Shown: positions 1 through 9,442, counted from the stretch's first letter. The stretch: DNA of 64,000 nt from Bog-473 sp963791455 (GCA_963791455.1 CAWBSM010000001.1:186001-250000); one strand, 5' to 3'. Notes: generated from the letters alone by a model not told the origin. Made by a program: numbers and translations.

Positions 1-35
1 CGGCCACCGCCACGGGGACCGCGCGCACCGGCACG

Positions 36-821
36 GTGCTGCGCCACACGGTCAAGAAGGAACGGCCGGCGTTGGCGACCCGCACGGCGCCCAAGCGCAA
101 CGCGGCGGGGCACGACCTCGGGACGGTGGACCTCGAGCCGACCGTCTTCGGCTTCGAGCCCAACCGCGCCGTGCTGCACCAGGTGGTCACCGCCCAGCTC
201 GCGGCGGCCCGCGCCGGCACCCAGTCGACCAAGACGAGGGCCGAGGTGCGCGGAGGAGGCGCCAAGCCCTTCCGCCAGAAGGGGACGGGGCGGGCGCGCC
301 AGGGTTCGAGCCGTTCGCCCTCCATGAGCGGCGGCGGCGTTGCCCTCGGTCCCAAGCCGCGCCACTACGCGCAACACACCCCCAAGAAGATGGTGCGCCT
401 GGCCCTGCTCTCGGCGCTGAGCGACCGGGCCGAGATCGGGCGCATCGTCGTCGTCGACGACTGGACGATCAGCGCCCCCAGGACCAAGGACGCCGTCACC
501 ATCTTGCGCAAGCTCAAGCTGGGCGGCTCGGTCCTGGTCGTGCTCGCCCAGGACGAGCTGGACGTCGAGCGCTCCTTCGCCAACCTGCCGGAGGCGCAGA
601 CGACGACCTTCGGCGAGCTCTCGGCCCACGACGTGCTGCGGGCCGACTGGCTGCTCTTCTCCGAGCGCACGTTGCCCGCCGCACCCTCGAACTTCTCGGG
701 GACCCACGCGGCCGAAGACGCCGGGGCGGTCGAGGCGGCCCAAGCGACCACGGAGCCCACGCCCGAAACCGAGGCCGGGACCACCGAGGGCGGGAGCGAG
801 GAGGTCGACACCGATGCGTGA
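36..821 (+). CDS. rplD: 50S ribosomal protein L4
   Basis: L4 is an early-assembly 23S rRNA-binding protein whose loop lines the exit tunnel. The signature run EVRGGGAKPFRQKGTGRARQ and the following GPKPRHYAQ are clear. The start is uncertain because the frame is open to the left edge. GTG 36 is the first start codon seen; TTG 72, downstream of an AAGGA, gives a more usual L4 length. The last roughly 50 residues after the core are an Ala/Glu/Thr-rich acidic tail not typical of L4. It overlaps rplW by 8 bp. rplC should lie just outside the window. Confidence 0.95.
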   Translation: MLRHTVKKERPALATRTAPKRNAAGHDLGTVDLEPTVFGFEPNRAVLHQVVTAQLAAARAGTQSTKTRAEVRGGGAKPFRQKGTGRARQGSSRSPSMSGGGVALGPKPRHYAQHTPKKMVRLALLSALSDRAEIGRIVVVDDWTISAPRTKDAVTILRKLKLGGSVLVVLAQDELDVERSFANLPEAQTTTFGELSAHDVLRADWLLFSERTLPAAPSNFSGTHAAEDAGAVEAAQATTEPTPETEAGTTEGGSEEVDTDA

Positions 822-1104
822 CGCCATGTCGGTGCTGATCCGCCCCGTCGTCTCCGAGAAGAGCTACGCGCTCATGGACCAGAGCGTCTACGTCTTCATC
901 GTGGACCCCCGGGCCACCAAGATCGAGGTGCGCCACGCCGTCGAGCAGGCCTTCGGCGTGCGGGTGACCAACGTCAACACGCTCAACCGCAAGGGGAAGG
1001 CGACGCGCAACCGTCGCACCAACGTGAAGGGCAAGCGTCCCGACACCAAGCGCGCCATCGTCACGCTGCACCCCGACGACTCCATCGACCTCTTCGATCG
1101 CTGA
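814..1104 (+). CDS. rplW: 50S ribosomal protein L23
   Basis: L23 sits at the exit-tunnel rim and forms the docking site for trigger factor and SRP. The 96-residue product has the family N-terminus LIRPVVSEKSYAL and the basic loop NRKGKATRNRRTNVKGKRP. A strong GAGGAGGT at 798-805, 8 nt before ATG 814, supports this start over ATG 826. It overlaps the acidic tail of L4 and is followed 12 nt later by rplB. Confidence 0.98.
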   Translation: MRDAMSVLIRPVVSEKSYALMDQSVYVFIVDPRATKIEVRHAVEQAFGVRVTNVNTLNRKGKATRNRRTNVKGKRPDTKRAIVTLHPDDSIDLFDR

Positions 1105-1116
1105 TCAGGAATCGCC

Positions 1117-1953
1117 ATGCCCCTTCGCTCACGTAAGCCCACCAGCCCCGGACGGCGCTTCCAGACCGTCTCGGACTTCTCCGAGATCACCCGCGACCGT
1201 CCCGAAAAGTCGCTGCTCGCCTCCAATCCGCAGAGCGGCGGGCGTAACAACCACGGACGAAAGACGTCACGCCACCGTGGCGGCGGCCACAAGCAGCAGT
1301 ACCGGATCGTGGACTTCCGCCGCACCAAGGATGGTATCCCGGCCAAGGTGGCGGCCATTGAGTACGACCCCAACCGCAACGCCCGCATCGCCCTCCTGCA
1401 CTACGTCGACGGCGAGAAGCGCTACATCCTCGCACCGGCCGGCGTGAAGGTCGGCGACAAGCTCCAGAGCGGCCAGGGCGCGGACATCCGGCCGGGCAAC
1501 GCCCTGCCGTTGCGCTACATCCCGGTTGGTTCGACCATCCACAACGTCGAGCTGCGCCCCGGTGGCGGCGGCAAGATGGCGCGCGGCGCCGGCATGAGCG
1601 TCCAGCTCGTGGCCAAAGAGGGCGTCTTCGCCACCCTCCGCCTCCCCTCCACCGAGATGCGGCGGGTCTCCATCGACTGCCGGGGCACCCTCGGTGTCGT
1701 GGGCAACGCCGAGGCCGAGCTGGTCAAGGTGGGCAAGGCCGGCCGCAACCGCTGGAAGGGCAAGCGGCCCCAGACCCGCGGCGTGGCCATGAACCCGGTC
1801 GACCACCCGCTGGGCGGCGGCGAGGGCAAGTCCTCCGGTGGCCGGCACCCGGTCTCGCCGTGGGGCAAGCCCGAAGGACGCACCCGGGCCCGCAACAAGA
1901 AGTCCAACGCGATGATCGTGCGCCGACGCCGCACCCGCGGCGCGCGGCGGTAG
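1117..1953 (+). CDS. rplB: 50S ribosomal protein L2
   Basis: L2 is needed for subunit association and peptidyl-transferase centre assembly. The 278-residue product is normal length. It contains the C-terminal stretch MNPVDHPLGGGEG with the conserved His near the active centre, and a basic tail ending in RRRTRGARR. It lies between rplW and rpsS as in the standard S10 operon, and nothing is unusual. Confidence 0.99.
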   Translation: MPLRSRKPTSPGRRFQTVSDFSEITRDRPEKSLLASNPQSGGRNNHGRKTSRHRGGGHKQQYRIVDFRRTKDGIPAKVAAIEYDPNRNARIALLHYVDGEKRYILAPAGVKVGDKLQSGQGADIRPGNALPLRYIPVGSTIHNVELRPGGGGKMARGAGMSVQLVAKEGVFATLRLPSTEMRRVSIDCRGTLGVVGNAEAELVKVGKAGRNRWKGKRPQTRGVAMNPVDHPLGGGEGKSSGGRHPVSPWGKPEGRTRARNKKSNAMIVRRRRTRGARR

Positions 1954-1969
1954 GTGGGAGTGAGGAACT

Positions 1970-2248
1970 ATGCCGCGTAGCCTGAAAAAGGGACCCTTCG
2001 TGGACGACCACCTGCTGAAGAAGGTGGACGCCCTGAACTCGAGCGGGGAGAAGAAGGTCATCAAGACCTGGTCCCGCCGCTCCACCATCATCCCCGACAT
2101 GGTCGGGCACACCATCGCCGTCCACGACGGGCGCCGCCACGTCCCGGTCTACGTGACCGAGTCGATGGTGGGCCACAAGCTGGGCGAGTTCGCCCTGACT
2201 CGCACCTTCCGCTATCACGCCGGCCAGGAGCGGGGAGCGCGGCGATGA
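1970..2248 (+). CDS. rpsS: 30S ribosomal protein S19
   Basis: S19 is a 30S head protein that contacts S13 and the A-site finger. The 92-residue product begins MPRSLKKGPFVDDHLLKK and carries the WSRRSTIIPDMVGHTIAVHD core typical of the family. It overlaps rplV by 4 bp (ATGA), implying translational coupling. Confidence 0.99.
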   Translation: MPRSLKKGPFVDDHLLKKVDALNSSGEKKVIKTWSRRSTIIPDMVGHTIAVHDGRRHVPVYVTESMVGHKLGEFALTRTFRYHAGQERGARR

Positions 2249-2931
2249 CCGCCACCAAGACCAACGAGCGTCCCGGGACGCGGGCGGTGCACCGCTACTG
2301 CGGGATGTCTGCATCCAAGGCGCGTCAGGTCCTGGACTTGATCCGCGGTGAGGACGTGCAGCGTGCCGCCGAGATCCTCACCGGCACCGAGCGCGAGGCC
2401 GCCGAGATCATCGGCAAGGTCCTGACCTCGGCCGTGGCCAACGCGGCCCACAACGACCAGCAGAACCCCGAGGAGCTCTACGTCGCGGCCTGCTTCGCCG
2501 ACGAGGGCGCCACCATGAAGCGTTGGCGGCCCCGGGCCCGTGGACGAGCCACGAGGATCCGCAAGCGGACCTGCCACATCACCGTCATCGTGAGCCGGCT
2601 ACCCGCCGAGCAGCTCGAGCTGCGCCGCCGTCGCATGGAGGCGGTCAGCGCCAACCGGTCCCGCCGGGTCGACGCCTCGCGCCGCCGGGCCGACCTCTCC
2701 GGACGCTTGTCACGCCGGCGCGCCGCCCAGGCGGCGGCCGAGGCGGAGCAGGCCGCGGCCGAGGAGGCAGAGGCCGCCGTGGCGGACGCGGAGCTAGAGG
2801 TCACCGAGGCGGACACGGTGGACGAGGGCATTGACGAAGACGAGGGCATTGACGAAGAGGACGCCGCCGAGGACTCGGCGGCCGACGTGGAGCCGGCCGA
2901 TGCCGGTCCAGACGAGAAGGTCGAGGACTAG
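2245..2931 (+). CDS. rplV: 50S ribosomal protein L22 with long acidic C-terminal extension
   Basis: L22 lines the narrow part of the exit tunnel. The canonical fold covers roughly residues 10-120, including GMSASKARQVLDLIRGE and the RPRARGRATRIRKRTCHI beta-hairpin loop. The protein is 228 residues against about 115 for a usual L22. The extra half is an Arg-rich helix-like segment, an Ala/Glu run, then an almost purely acidic tail (EGIDEDEGIDEEDAAED). An exact 18-bp tandem duplication at 2821-2856 lies in that tail. The next gene, rpsC, begins directly after the stop codon. Confidence 0.97.
   Translation: MTATKTNERPGTRAVHRYCGMSASKARQVLDLIRGEDVQRAAEILTGTEREAAEIIGKVLTSAVANAAHNDQQNPEELYVAACFADEGATMKRWRPRARGRATRIRKRTCHITVIVSRLPAEQLELRRRRMEAVSANRSRRVDASRRRADLSGRLSRRRAAQAAAEAEQAAAEEAEAAVADAELEVTEADTVDEGIDEDEGIDEEDAAEDSAADVEPADAGPDEKVED
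2821..2856 (+). repeat. 18-bp exact tandem duplication in the rplV tail
   Basis: Two identical 18-bp units (2821-2838 and 2839-2856) encode the repeated DEGIDE element of the acidic L22 tail. The frame is kept, so a copy-number change would alter tail length without breaking the gene. Confidence 0.9.
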
Positions 2932-3963
<1,032 letters not shown>

Positions 3964-3964
3964 C

Positions 3965-4402
3965 ATGTTGATGCCCAAGAAGGTCAAGCACCGCAAGACC
4001 CAGCGCGGCCGGCTCAACGGTGTGGCCAAGGGCGGCACCTCGGTGACGTTCGGCGACTACGGGATCCAGGCGCTGGAACCCGGCTGGCTCACGGCGCGCC
4101 AGATCGAGGCCGCCCGTATCGCCATGACCCGCCACGTGAGGCGAGGCGGGAAGGTCTGGATCCGGGTCTTCCCGGACAAGCCGGTCACCCAGAAGCCGGC
4201 CGAGACGCGCATGGGCTCGGGCAAGGGCAACCCCGAGCTGTGGGTGGCCGTCGTGCACCCCGGGCGCATCCTCTTCGAACTGGCCGGTGTCGAGGAGGAC
4301 CTGGCGCGCTCCGCCATGGAGCGCGCCATTCAGAAGCTTCCCTTCAAGGCGCGCTTCGTCGTGCGTCCCGGGACCCACGGCCACGCCGAGGTGGCGATCT
4401 GA
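3965..4402 (+). CDS. rplP: 50S ribosomal protein L16
   Basis: L16 helps organise the A-site tRNA elbow region and is required late in 50S assembly. The 145-residue product has the family N-terminus PKKVKHRKTQRGRLNG and the conserved segment AETRMGSGKGNPE. ATG 3965 (MLMPKK) is 1 nt after the rpsC stop; ATG 3971 is an alternative giving the common MPKK start. The stop codon overlaps the rpmC start by 1 nt. Confidence 0.98.
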   Translation: MLMPKKVKHRKTQRGRLNGVAKGGTSVTFGDYGIQALEPGWLTARQIEAARIAMTRHVRRGGKVWIRVFPDKPVTQKPAETRMGSGKGNPELWVAVVHPGRILFELAGVEEDLARSAMERAIQKLPFKARFVVRPGTHGHAEVAI

Positions 4403-4872
4403 TGCCGACCGCACACGACCTCTCCATGCTCGACGGCGACGAGCTCGCGTCGCGCCTGGGCGAGTCGCGCCGTGAGCTGTTCAACCTGCGATTCCAGCTG
4501 GCGACGGGTCAGCTGGACAATCCGGCCCGCATCGGCCAGGTGCGCCGCGAGGTGGCCCGCATGCTGACCGTGCTGCGCGCCCGTGAGATCCTCGAGGCCG
4601 AGGGCGCCTACGTTGCGCCGACGGCGGCCGAGCACGAGGCGGCCCGGGCCAAGCTCGCCGCCGAGGATTCCGAGCGGGAGGAAAAGGCCGCGGCCAAAGT
4701 GGCCGCCGCCGAAGCAGAGACCGGTGACCACGCGCACGGCCACCTCGAGGTCGACGACGCCGACGACCTCGAAGAGGTCGATGACATCGATGACATCGAC
4801 GACATGGACGAAATCGACGACCTGGGCGACGACGACGAAGACGACGACGACGACGAAGAGGATGAGGCCTGA
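4402..4872 (+). CDS. rpmC: 50S ribosomal protein L29 with Asp/Glu-rich C-terminal extension
   Basis: L29 is a two-helix protein at the exit-tunnel rim next to L23. The L29 core is in the first 65 residues (LGESRRELFNLRFQLATGQL, then RVRREVARMLTVLRAREI-like helix). The usual length is about 65; this product is 156 residues. The rest is an Ala/Glu helix-forming region followed by a nearly uninterrupted Asp/Glu tail. Start ATG 4402 overlaps the rplP stop, and the stop overlaps the rpsQ start by 1 nt. Confidence 0.96.
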   Translation: MPTAHDLSMLDGDELASRLGESRRELFNLRFQLATGQLDNPARIGQVRREVARMLTVLRAREILEAEGAYVAPTAAEHEAARAKLAAEDSEREEKAAAKVAAAEAETGDHAHGHLEVDDADDLEEVDDIDDIDDMDEIDDLGDDDEDDDDDEEDEA

Positions 4873-5360
4873 TGGCCGACGAGACCCCCGACAAGGACGA
4901 CGCAGTGAACGAGACGACGACGGAGGACGCCGCGCTGGACGCGGCCCGGGCCGCCGCCCAGGACGCGGCGCAGGCGCTCGAGGCGGTCGAGGCCGAGGCG
5001 GCCAAGGAGCTTCCGGCCACCGACGAGGAGGCGGCGGTCCCCGTCCCCGCTGCCGCCAGCGGCAGTACACCCGCCGCCGGTCAGCCGGCGCCCGAGGAGG
5101 GCGGAGCGCGCCCGAACCGGCGCAAGGTGCGCGAGGGGATCGTGGTGTCCGACGCCATGTCCTCGACCGTGGTCGTGGCCGTGGTCGAGCGGGTCCGCCA
5201 CCCCAAGTACGGCAAGACCGTCCAGCGCACCAAGAAGCTCTACGTCCACGACGCCGAGGACAGCGCCAAGGTGGGCGACCGGGTCAGGGTCCAAGAGACC
5301 CGTCCCTTGTCCAAGCTGAAGCGCTGGCGTCTGACCGAAGTGGTGGAGCGCGCCCGATGA
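4872..5360 (+). CDS. rpsQ: 30S ribosomal protein S17 with acidic N-terminal extension
   Basis: S17 binds 16S rRNA in the 30S body. The canonical OB fold begins near residue 78 (RKVREGIVVSDAMSSTVVV) and continues through HPKYGKTVQRTKKLYVHD to the end. The preceding 75 or so residues are an Ala/Glu/Asp-rich extension ending in a Pro/Ala linker, absent from ordinary S17 of about 85 residues. No internal start closer to the core is preceded by a good ribosome binding site, so I keep ATG 4872. It overlaps rplN by 4 bp. Confidence 0.96.
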   Translation: MADETPDKDDAVNETTTEDAALDAARAAAQDAAQALEAVEAEAAKELPATDEEAAVPVPAAASGSTPAAGQPAPEEGGARPNRRKVREGIVVSDAMSSTVVVAVVERVRHPKYGKTVQRTKKLYVHDAEDSAKVGDRVRVQETRPLSKLKRWRLTEVVERAR

Positions 5361-5725
5361 TCCAGCAGGAATCCCGGCTGCGGGTGGCCGACAACTCCGG
5401 CGCACGCGAGGTGCTCTGCATCCGCGTGCTCGGTGGGTCGCGCCGTCGCTACGCCAGCATCGGTGACGTGTTCGTGGCCACGGTCAAGGACGCCATCCCC
5501 GGTGCCGCCGTCAAGAAGGGCGACGTCGTCAAGTGCGTGGTCGTGCGCACCAAGAAGGAGAAGCGTCGTCCCGACGGCAGCTACATCCGCTTCGACGAGA
5601 ACGCCGCCGTGCTCATCAACGACCAGCAGCAGCCGCGCGGGACCCGCATTTTCGGGCCCGTCGGCCGCGAACTGCGCGACAAGCGCTTCATGCGCATCGT
5701 GTCGCTCGCCCCGGAGGTGCTCTGA
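5357..5725 (+). CDS. rplN: 50S ribosomal protein L14
   Basis: L14 sits at the subunit interface and forms an intersubunit bridge. The 122-residue product starts MIQQESRLRVADNSGAREV, an essentially diagnostic sequence, and ends FMRIVSLAPEVL. Start and stop overlap the neighbours (ATGA with rpsQ, TGATG with rplX), consistent with coupled translation. Length is normal. Confidence 0.99.
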   Translation: MIQQESRLRVADNSGAREVLCIRVLGGSRRRYASIGDVFVATVKDAIPGAAVKKGDVVKCVVVRTKKEKRRPDGSYIRFDENAAVLINDQQQPRGTRIFGPVGRELRDKRFMRIVSLAPEVL

Positions 5726-6033
5726 TGCGAATCCACAAGGGAGACCAGGTGATCGTCCTGTCCGGTAAGGACAAGGGCAAGAAGGCCGAGGTGGTCCGGG
5801 CGATCCCCTCGCGCGAGCGCGTCATTCTCGAGGGTGTCAACGTGGCCAAGCGTCACGCCAAGCCGACGCGTGCCACCCAGCAGGGAGGCGTCATCGACAA
5901 GTTCATGCCGGTCCACGTCTCGACGGTGGCCCTGATCTGCAAGAGCTGCGACAAGCCCACCCGGGCCGGCTACCGCTTCGAGGACGACGGCGAAAAGGTG
6001 CGCATCTGCAAGAAATGCGGGGCGGCGCTGTGA
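5725..6033 (+). CDS. rplX: 50S ribosomal protein L24, zinc-ribbon form
   Basis: L24 initiates 50S assembly near the exit tunnel. The KOW motif (HKGDQVIVLSGKDKGKKAEV) is at the N-terminus. The C-terminal part carries two CxxC pairs (CKSC and CKKC), marking the cysteine-containing, presumably zinc-binding variant. The product is 102 residues. The stop codon is overlapped by the GTG start chosen for rplE. Confidence 0.98.
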   Translation: MRIHKGDQVIVLSGKDKGKKAEVVRAIPSRERVILEGVNVAKRHAKPTRATQQGGVIDKFMPVHVSTVALICKSCDKPTRAGYRFEDDGEKVRICKKCGAAL

Positions 6034-6602
6034 GCACCACGAGCACGCCGGCACGCCCCCGACTGAAGGAGCGCTACCTGACCGAAGTGCGGGACCGCCT
6101 GAAGGACGAGCTGGGCCTGAGCAATGTCATGGAAGTGCCCCGGCTGGAGAAGATCGTCATCAACATGGGCGTGGGCCGGGCCACTCAGCAGGCCTCGCTC
6201 ATCGAAGGAGCCCAGCGCGACCTGGAGGTGATCGCCGGCCAGAAGCCGGTGGTAACCCGGGCCAAGAAGTCGATCGCCGGCTTCAAGCTGCGTGAGGGCC
6301 AGACCATCGGCGTGAAGGCGACGCTGCGCGGCGACCGGGCCTGGGAGTTCTTCGACCGCCTGCTCAGTCTGGCCATCCCCCGCATCCGCGACTTCCGGGG
6401 CCTCTCACCCCGCTCGTTCGACGGACACGGCAACTACACGTTCGGAGTGACCGAGCAGTTGATCTTCCCCGAGATCGACTACGACAAGATCGACACGACC
6501 CGCGGCATGGACATCACCATCGTCACGACCGCACGCACCAACGAGGAAGGACGAGCGTTCCTGGCAGCGTTCGGCTTTCCGTTCCGACAGGAGACCCGGT
6601 AG
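6030..6602 (+). CDS. rplE: 50S ribosomal protein L5
   Basis: L5 belongs to the central protuberance and binds 5S rRNA. Core motifs are LEKIVINMGVG, KKSIAGFKLREGQ and RIRDFRGL. I chose GTG 6030, overlapping the rplX stop in GTGA, which gives 190 residues; an in-frame start 15 nt upstream would only add MRGGA. Length and sequence are otherwise ordinary. Confidence 0.98.
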   Translation: MSTTSTPARPRLKERYLTEVRDRLKDELGLSNVMEVPRLEKIVINMGVGRATQQASLIEGAQRDLEVIAGQKPVVTRAKKSIAGFKLREGQTIGVKATLRGDRAWEFFDRLLSLAIPRIRDFRGLSPRSFDGHGNYTFGVTEQLIFPEIDYDKIDTTRGMDITIVTTARTNEEGRAFLAAFGFPFRQETR

Positions 6603-6606
6603 CAAA

Positions 6607-6792
6607 ATGGCGAAGAAGGCTTTGATCGAGAAGCAGCAGCGCACCCCCAAGTTCAAGGTGCGGGGTTACACCCGGTGCCAGAGGTGCGGACGGCCCAAGG
6701 CGGTCTACCGCAAGTTCGGGCTCTGCCGCATCTGTCTGCGCGTCATGGTGCACGCGGGTGAGGTACCCGGCGTCACGAAGGCGAGCTGGTAG
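6607..6792 (+). CDS. rpsZ: 30S ribosomal protein S14, type Z (zinc-binding)
   Basis: This is the short 61-residue S14 with four cysteines (CQRCG and CRICL), the zinc-containing form. It begins MAKKALIEKQQRTPKFKVR and ends VTKASW, as is typical of type Z S14. It lies between rplE and rpsH in the standard spc order. Confidence 0.99.
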   Translation: MAKKALIEKQQRTPKFKVRGYTRCQRCGRPKAVYRKFGLCRICLRVMVHAGEVPGVTKASW

Positions 6793-6798
6793 GCCGCC

Positions 6799-7203
6799 AT
6801 GACGATGACCGACCCCATCGCAGACATGCTCACGCGGATCCGCAACGCGAACTCGGCCATGTTCGACACCGTCCGCATGCCCGGCTCCAAGCTGAAGGAG
6901 TCTCTGGCCTCCGTCCTGGAGCGGGAGGGCTTCATCGCCGGCTACACGGTCGAGCCCAACGTCGGCAAGCCCGGCACCACGCTCGAGATCACGTTGAAGT
7001 ACTCCGGTGACCGGACACGGACCATCGCCGGGATCAAGCGCGTCTCCAAGCCGGGCCTGCGCATCTACGCCCGCGCCGACGGCATGCCACGCGTGCTCGG
7101 TGGCATGGGCGTGGCCGTGGTCTCCACCAGCCAAGGGCTGCTGACCGACACCGAGGCGCGCCGGAAGCACCTGGGGGGCGAGGTGTTGTGCCATGTCTGG
7201 TAG
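6799..7203 (+). CDS. rpsH: 30S ribosomal protein S8
   Basis: S8 binds the central domain of 16S rRNA and is the spc operon autoregulator in E. coli. The N-terminus DPIADMLTRIRNAN and the C-terminus VSTSQGLLTDTEARRKHLGG-EVLCHVW are both family signatures. The product is 134 residues, with ATG 6799 and an internal ATG 6805 as the two possible starts. Confidence 0.98.
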   Translation: MTMTDPIADMLTRIRNANSAMFDTVRMPGSKLKESLASVLEREGFIAGYTVEPNVGKPGTTLEITLKYSGDRTRTIAGIKRVSKPGLRIYARADGMPRVLGGMGVAVVSTSQGLLTDTEARRKHLGGEVLCHVW

Positions 7204-7242
7204 ACCCCCGATGGTCACCGCCGAGAACAGAGGGGTGGCCTG

Positions 7243-7782
7243 ATGTCGCGCGTCGGACGATCGCCCATCACCGTCCCCACCAACGTCACCGTCACCCTCA
7301 GCGGGGCCACGGTGAACGTCAAGGGGCCCCAGGGCGCCCTGGAGCGCCAACTCCCCGAGGGGATCACCATCGCCCAGGAGGGCGACACGCTCGTGGTTGC
7401 CCGGCCCGACGACGAGCGGCGCCACCGTGCCCTGCACGGCTTGTCGCGCTCGCTCGTGGCCAACATGGTCTCGGGGGTGACCGACGGCTTCACCAAGGAG
7501 CTCGAGATCGTGGGCGTGGGCTACCGCGCCACCGCCAAGGGCCCGAGCTCGCTCGAGTTGGCGCTCGGTTACTCACACCCCGTGCAGGTGGACGCGCCCG
7601 AGGGGGTCACCTTCGAGGTGCCCGTCCCGACGCGCATCATCGTCAAGGGGATCGACAAGGAGAAGGTGGGCCAGGTAGCCGCCGACATCCGCAAGCTGCG
7701 CAAGCCCGAGCCCTACAAGGGCAAGGGGGTCCGCTATGCCAACGAGCGAGTGCTGCGCAAGGCAGGAAAGGCAGCGAAGTAA
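7243..7782 (+). CDS. rplF: 50S ribosomal protein L6
   Basis: L6 lies near the sarcin-ricin loop and factor-binding site. The 179-residue product starts MSRVGRSPITVPTNV and ends with the conserved RKLRKPEPYKGKGVRYANE region. The stop overlaps the rplR start by 1 nt (TAATG). It is ordinary in length. Confidence 0.99.
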   Translation: MSRVGRSPITVPTNVTVTLSGATVNVKGPQGALERQLPEGITIAQEGDTLVVARPDDERRHRALHGLSRSLVANMVSGVTDGFTKELEIVGVGYRATAKGPSSLELALGYSHPVQVDAPEGVTFEVPVPTRIIVKGIDKEKVGQVAADIRKLRKPEPYKGKGVRYANERVLRKAGKAAK

Positions 7783-8156
7783 TGGCATCCACGACCGACC
7801 GCACCCGCTTGCGCCTCCGGCGCCACCAACGCGTGCGCACCAAGGTGAACGGCAGCGCCCAGTGTCCCCGGCTGGCCGTGCACCGGTCCAACCGTCACAT
7901 CTCGGCTCAGCTCATCGACGACACCGCCGGCCGCACCCTGGTCGCGGCGTCGTCCGTCGAGCCCGACCTCCGCGCGTCACTGGGCAAGAGCGGTGGCGGT
8001 AACGTGACGGGCGCAGAATCGGTCGGCCGTCTGCTGGGGAGTAGGGCCAAGGCCGCCGGGATCACCAAGGTGGTCTTCGACCGTGGGGGATTCGTGTACC
8101 ACGGTCGTGTCGCCGTTTTGGCTGACGCGGCACGGGCCGAGGGACTGGAGTTCTGA
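7782..8156 (+). CDS. rplR: 50S ribosomal protein L18
   Basis: L18 binds 5S rRNA in the central protuberance. The start ATG 7782 overlaps the rplF stop. The 124-residue product has the RLRLRRHQRVRTKV N-terminus, the CPRLAVHRSNRHISAQ segment and the ending FDRGGFVYHGRVAVLADAAR, all diagnostic. Confidence 0.98.
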   Translation: MASTTDRTRLRLRRHQRVRTKVNGSAQCPRLAVHRSNRHISAQLIDDTAGRTLVAASSVEPDLRASLGKSGGGNVTGAESVGRLLGSRAKAAGITKVVFDRGGFVYHGRVAVLADAARAEGLEF

Positions 8157-8158
8157 GC

Positions 8159-8707
8159 GTGGTCGACACACAGTACGAAGAGCGAACGATCAAGGTGAAC
8201 CGGGTGGCCAAGGTGGTCAAGGGCGGCCGGCGGTTCTCGTTCGCCGCGCTCATGGTGGTGGGCGACGGGAACGGCAAGGTCGGTCTCGGCTACGGCAAGG
8301 CCAAGGAGGCGGGGCTGGCCGTCCAGAAGGGGATCGAAGAGGCGCGCAAGAATCTCTTCGAAGTGCCGCTGGCCGGCAGCACCATCGTGCACCCGGTGAT
8401 CGGCGAGAGCGGTGCGGGTCGGGTCCTCCTGAAGCCGGCCGCACCCGGGACGGGGGTCATCGCCGGAGGCGCGGCGCGCCACATCCTCGAGATGGCGGGC
8501 ATCCGCGACATCCTGGCCAAGTCGCTGGGCTCCTCGAACGGCATCAACGTGGCCCACGCGACCATCGCCGGCCTCAAGCAGCTCCGGCGTCCCGACGACG
8601 TGGCCGAGCTGCGCGGCAAGGCAGCCGACGAGGTGACGCCCGGTGGCGTCCTGCGGGCCTACCGTGAGCGCAAACGCGAGACGGACCTCTTCGCGGAGAC
8701 GCGCTGA
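8159..8707 (+). CDS. rpsE: 30S ribosomal protein S5
   Basis: S5 acts at the mRNA entry site and in decoding fidelity. The start is GTG 8159, two nucleotides after the rplR stop. The N-terminal double-stranded-RNA-binding domain is seen as VAKVVKGGRRFSFAALMVV-GDGNG, and the C-terminal half has GGAARHILEMAGIRDILAK. The product is 182 residues. Confidence 0.98.
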   Translation: MVDTQYEERTIKVNRVAKVVKGGRRFSFAALMVVGDGNGKVGLGYGKAKEAGLAVQKGIEEARKNLFEVPLAGSTIVHPVIGESGAGRVLLKPAAPGTGVIAGGAARHILEMAGIRDILAKSLGSSNGINVAHATIAGLKQLRRPDDVAELRGKAADEVTPGGVLRAYRERKRETDLFAETR

Positions 8708-8709
8708 CC

Positions 8710-8925
8710 ATGGCGCCGAGCACCACGGACAAAGCGGGGGGGTCACGGCTGCGCGTGACGCAGACCCGCTCGGCCATCGGGACCAAGCCCAAGCACCGCG
8801 GCACGCTGCGTGCGCTCGGCCTGCGCGGCATCGGGCAATCCAACGAGCTGCCCGACCGTCCCGAAATCCGGGGCATGCTGGCCCGCGTGCCCCACCTGAT
8901 CCGTGTCGAGGAGGTGTCGAAGTGA
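8710..8925 (+). CDS. rpmD: 50S ribosomal protein L30
   Basis: This is a small 71-residue L30. The typical segment LRVTQTRSAIGTKPKHRGTL and the downstream LGLRGIGQSNELPD are present. A short N-terminal leader of about 12 residues precedes the conserved core. It overlaps the rplO start by 4 bp. Confidence 0.97.
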   Translation: MAPSTTDKAGGSRLRVTQTRSAIGTKPKHRGTLRALGLRGIGQSNELPDRPEIRGMLARVPHLIRVEEVSK

Positions 8926-9410
8926 AGCTCCACGACCTGGCGCCGCCCGACGGGGCGACCAAAGCCAAGCGTCGCGTCGGTCGCGGCACGGGGGGCAAGG
9001 GCCACAAGACGGCCGGCCGCGGGAGCAAGGGGCAGAAGGCCCGCAGCACCGTGCCGACCGGGTTCGAGGGCGGCCAGCTTCCCCTCATGCAGCGCATCCC
9101 CAAGCTGAAGGGGTTCACCAACCCGTTCCGGGTCGAGTACACGCCGGTCAACCTGGGTGCGTTGGACGCCCTCGGGGTCGACGAGATCACCGTGGAGTCC
9201 CTGGTGGACGCCGGTCTGGTGCGGCCCAAGGCCCTGGTCAAGATCCTGGGGCAGGGGTCGCTGAGCCGGCCCGTGCGGGTCTCGGCCCACGCGTACTCCA
9301 AGGCAGCCGAAACGGCAATCACCGCCGCCGGCGGTAGCGTCGAACGAGTGCCACTGCCCTACGCCCACGGGCGCCCGCCCGCCTCGGGCAATGCCCTGAT
9401 GAACCGCTAG
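8922..9410 (+). CDS. rplO: 50S ribosomal protein L15
   Basis: L15 is a late-assembly 50S protein with an extended glycine-rich N-terminal arm, here VGRGTGGKGHKTAGRGSKGQ, followed by GFEGGQLPLMQRIPKLKGF. The start is GTG 8922 within the GTGA overlap with rpmD, giving 162 residues. The C-terminal ten or so residues (PPASGNALMNR) extend beyond the usual end. Confidence 0.98.
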   Translation: MKLHDLAPPDGATKAKRRVGRGTGGKGHKTAGRGSKGQKARSTVPTGFEGGQLPLMQRIPKLKGFTNPFRVEYTPVNLGALDALGVDEITVESLVDAGLVRPKALVKILGQGSLSRPVRVSAHAYSKAAETAITAAGGSVERVPLPYAHGRPPASGNALMNR

Positions 9411-9442
9411 TGGGCGCATCGGGCCGGCACTGAGGGATCGCC

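Noticed and set aside
4740..4872. Asp/Glu-codon run in rpmC as a microsatellite or CRISPR-like array
   Set aside because: The units are irregular codon-level repeats of GAC/GAA/GAT encoding an acidic tail; there are no spacers.
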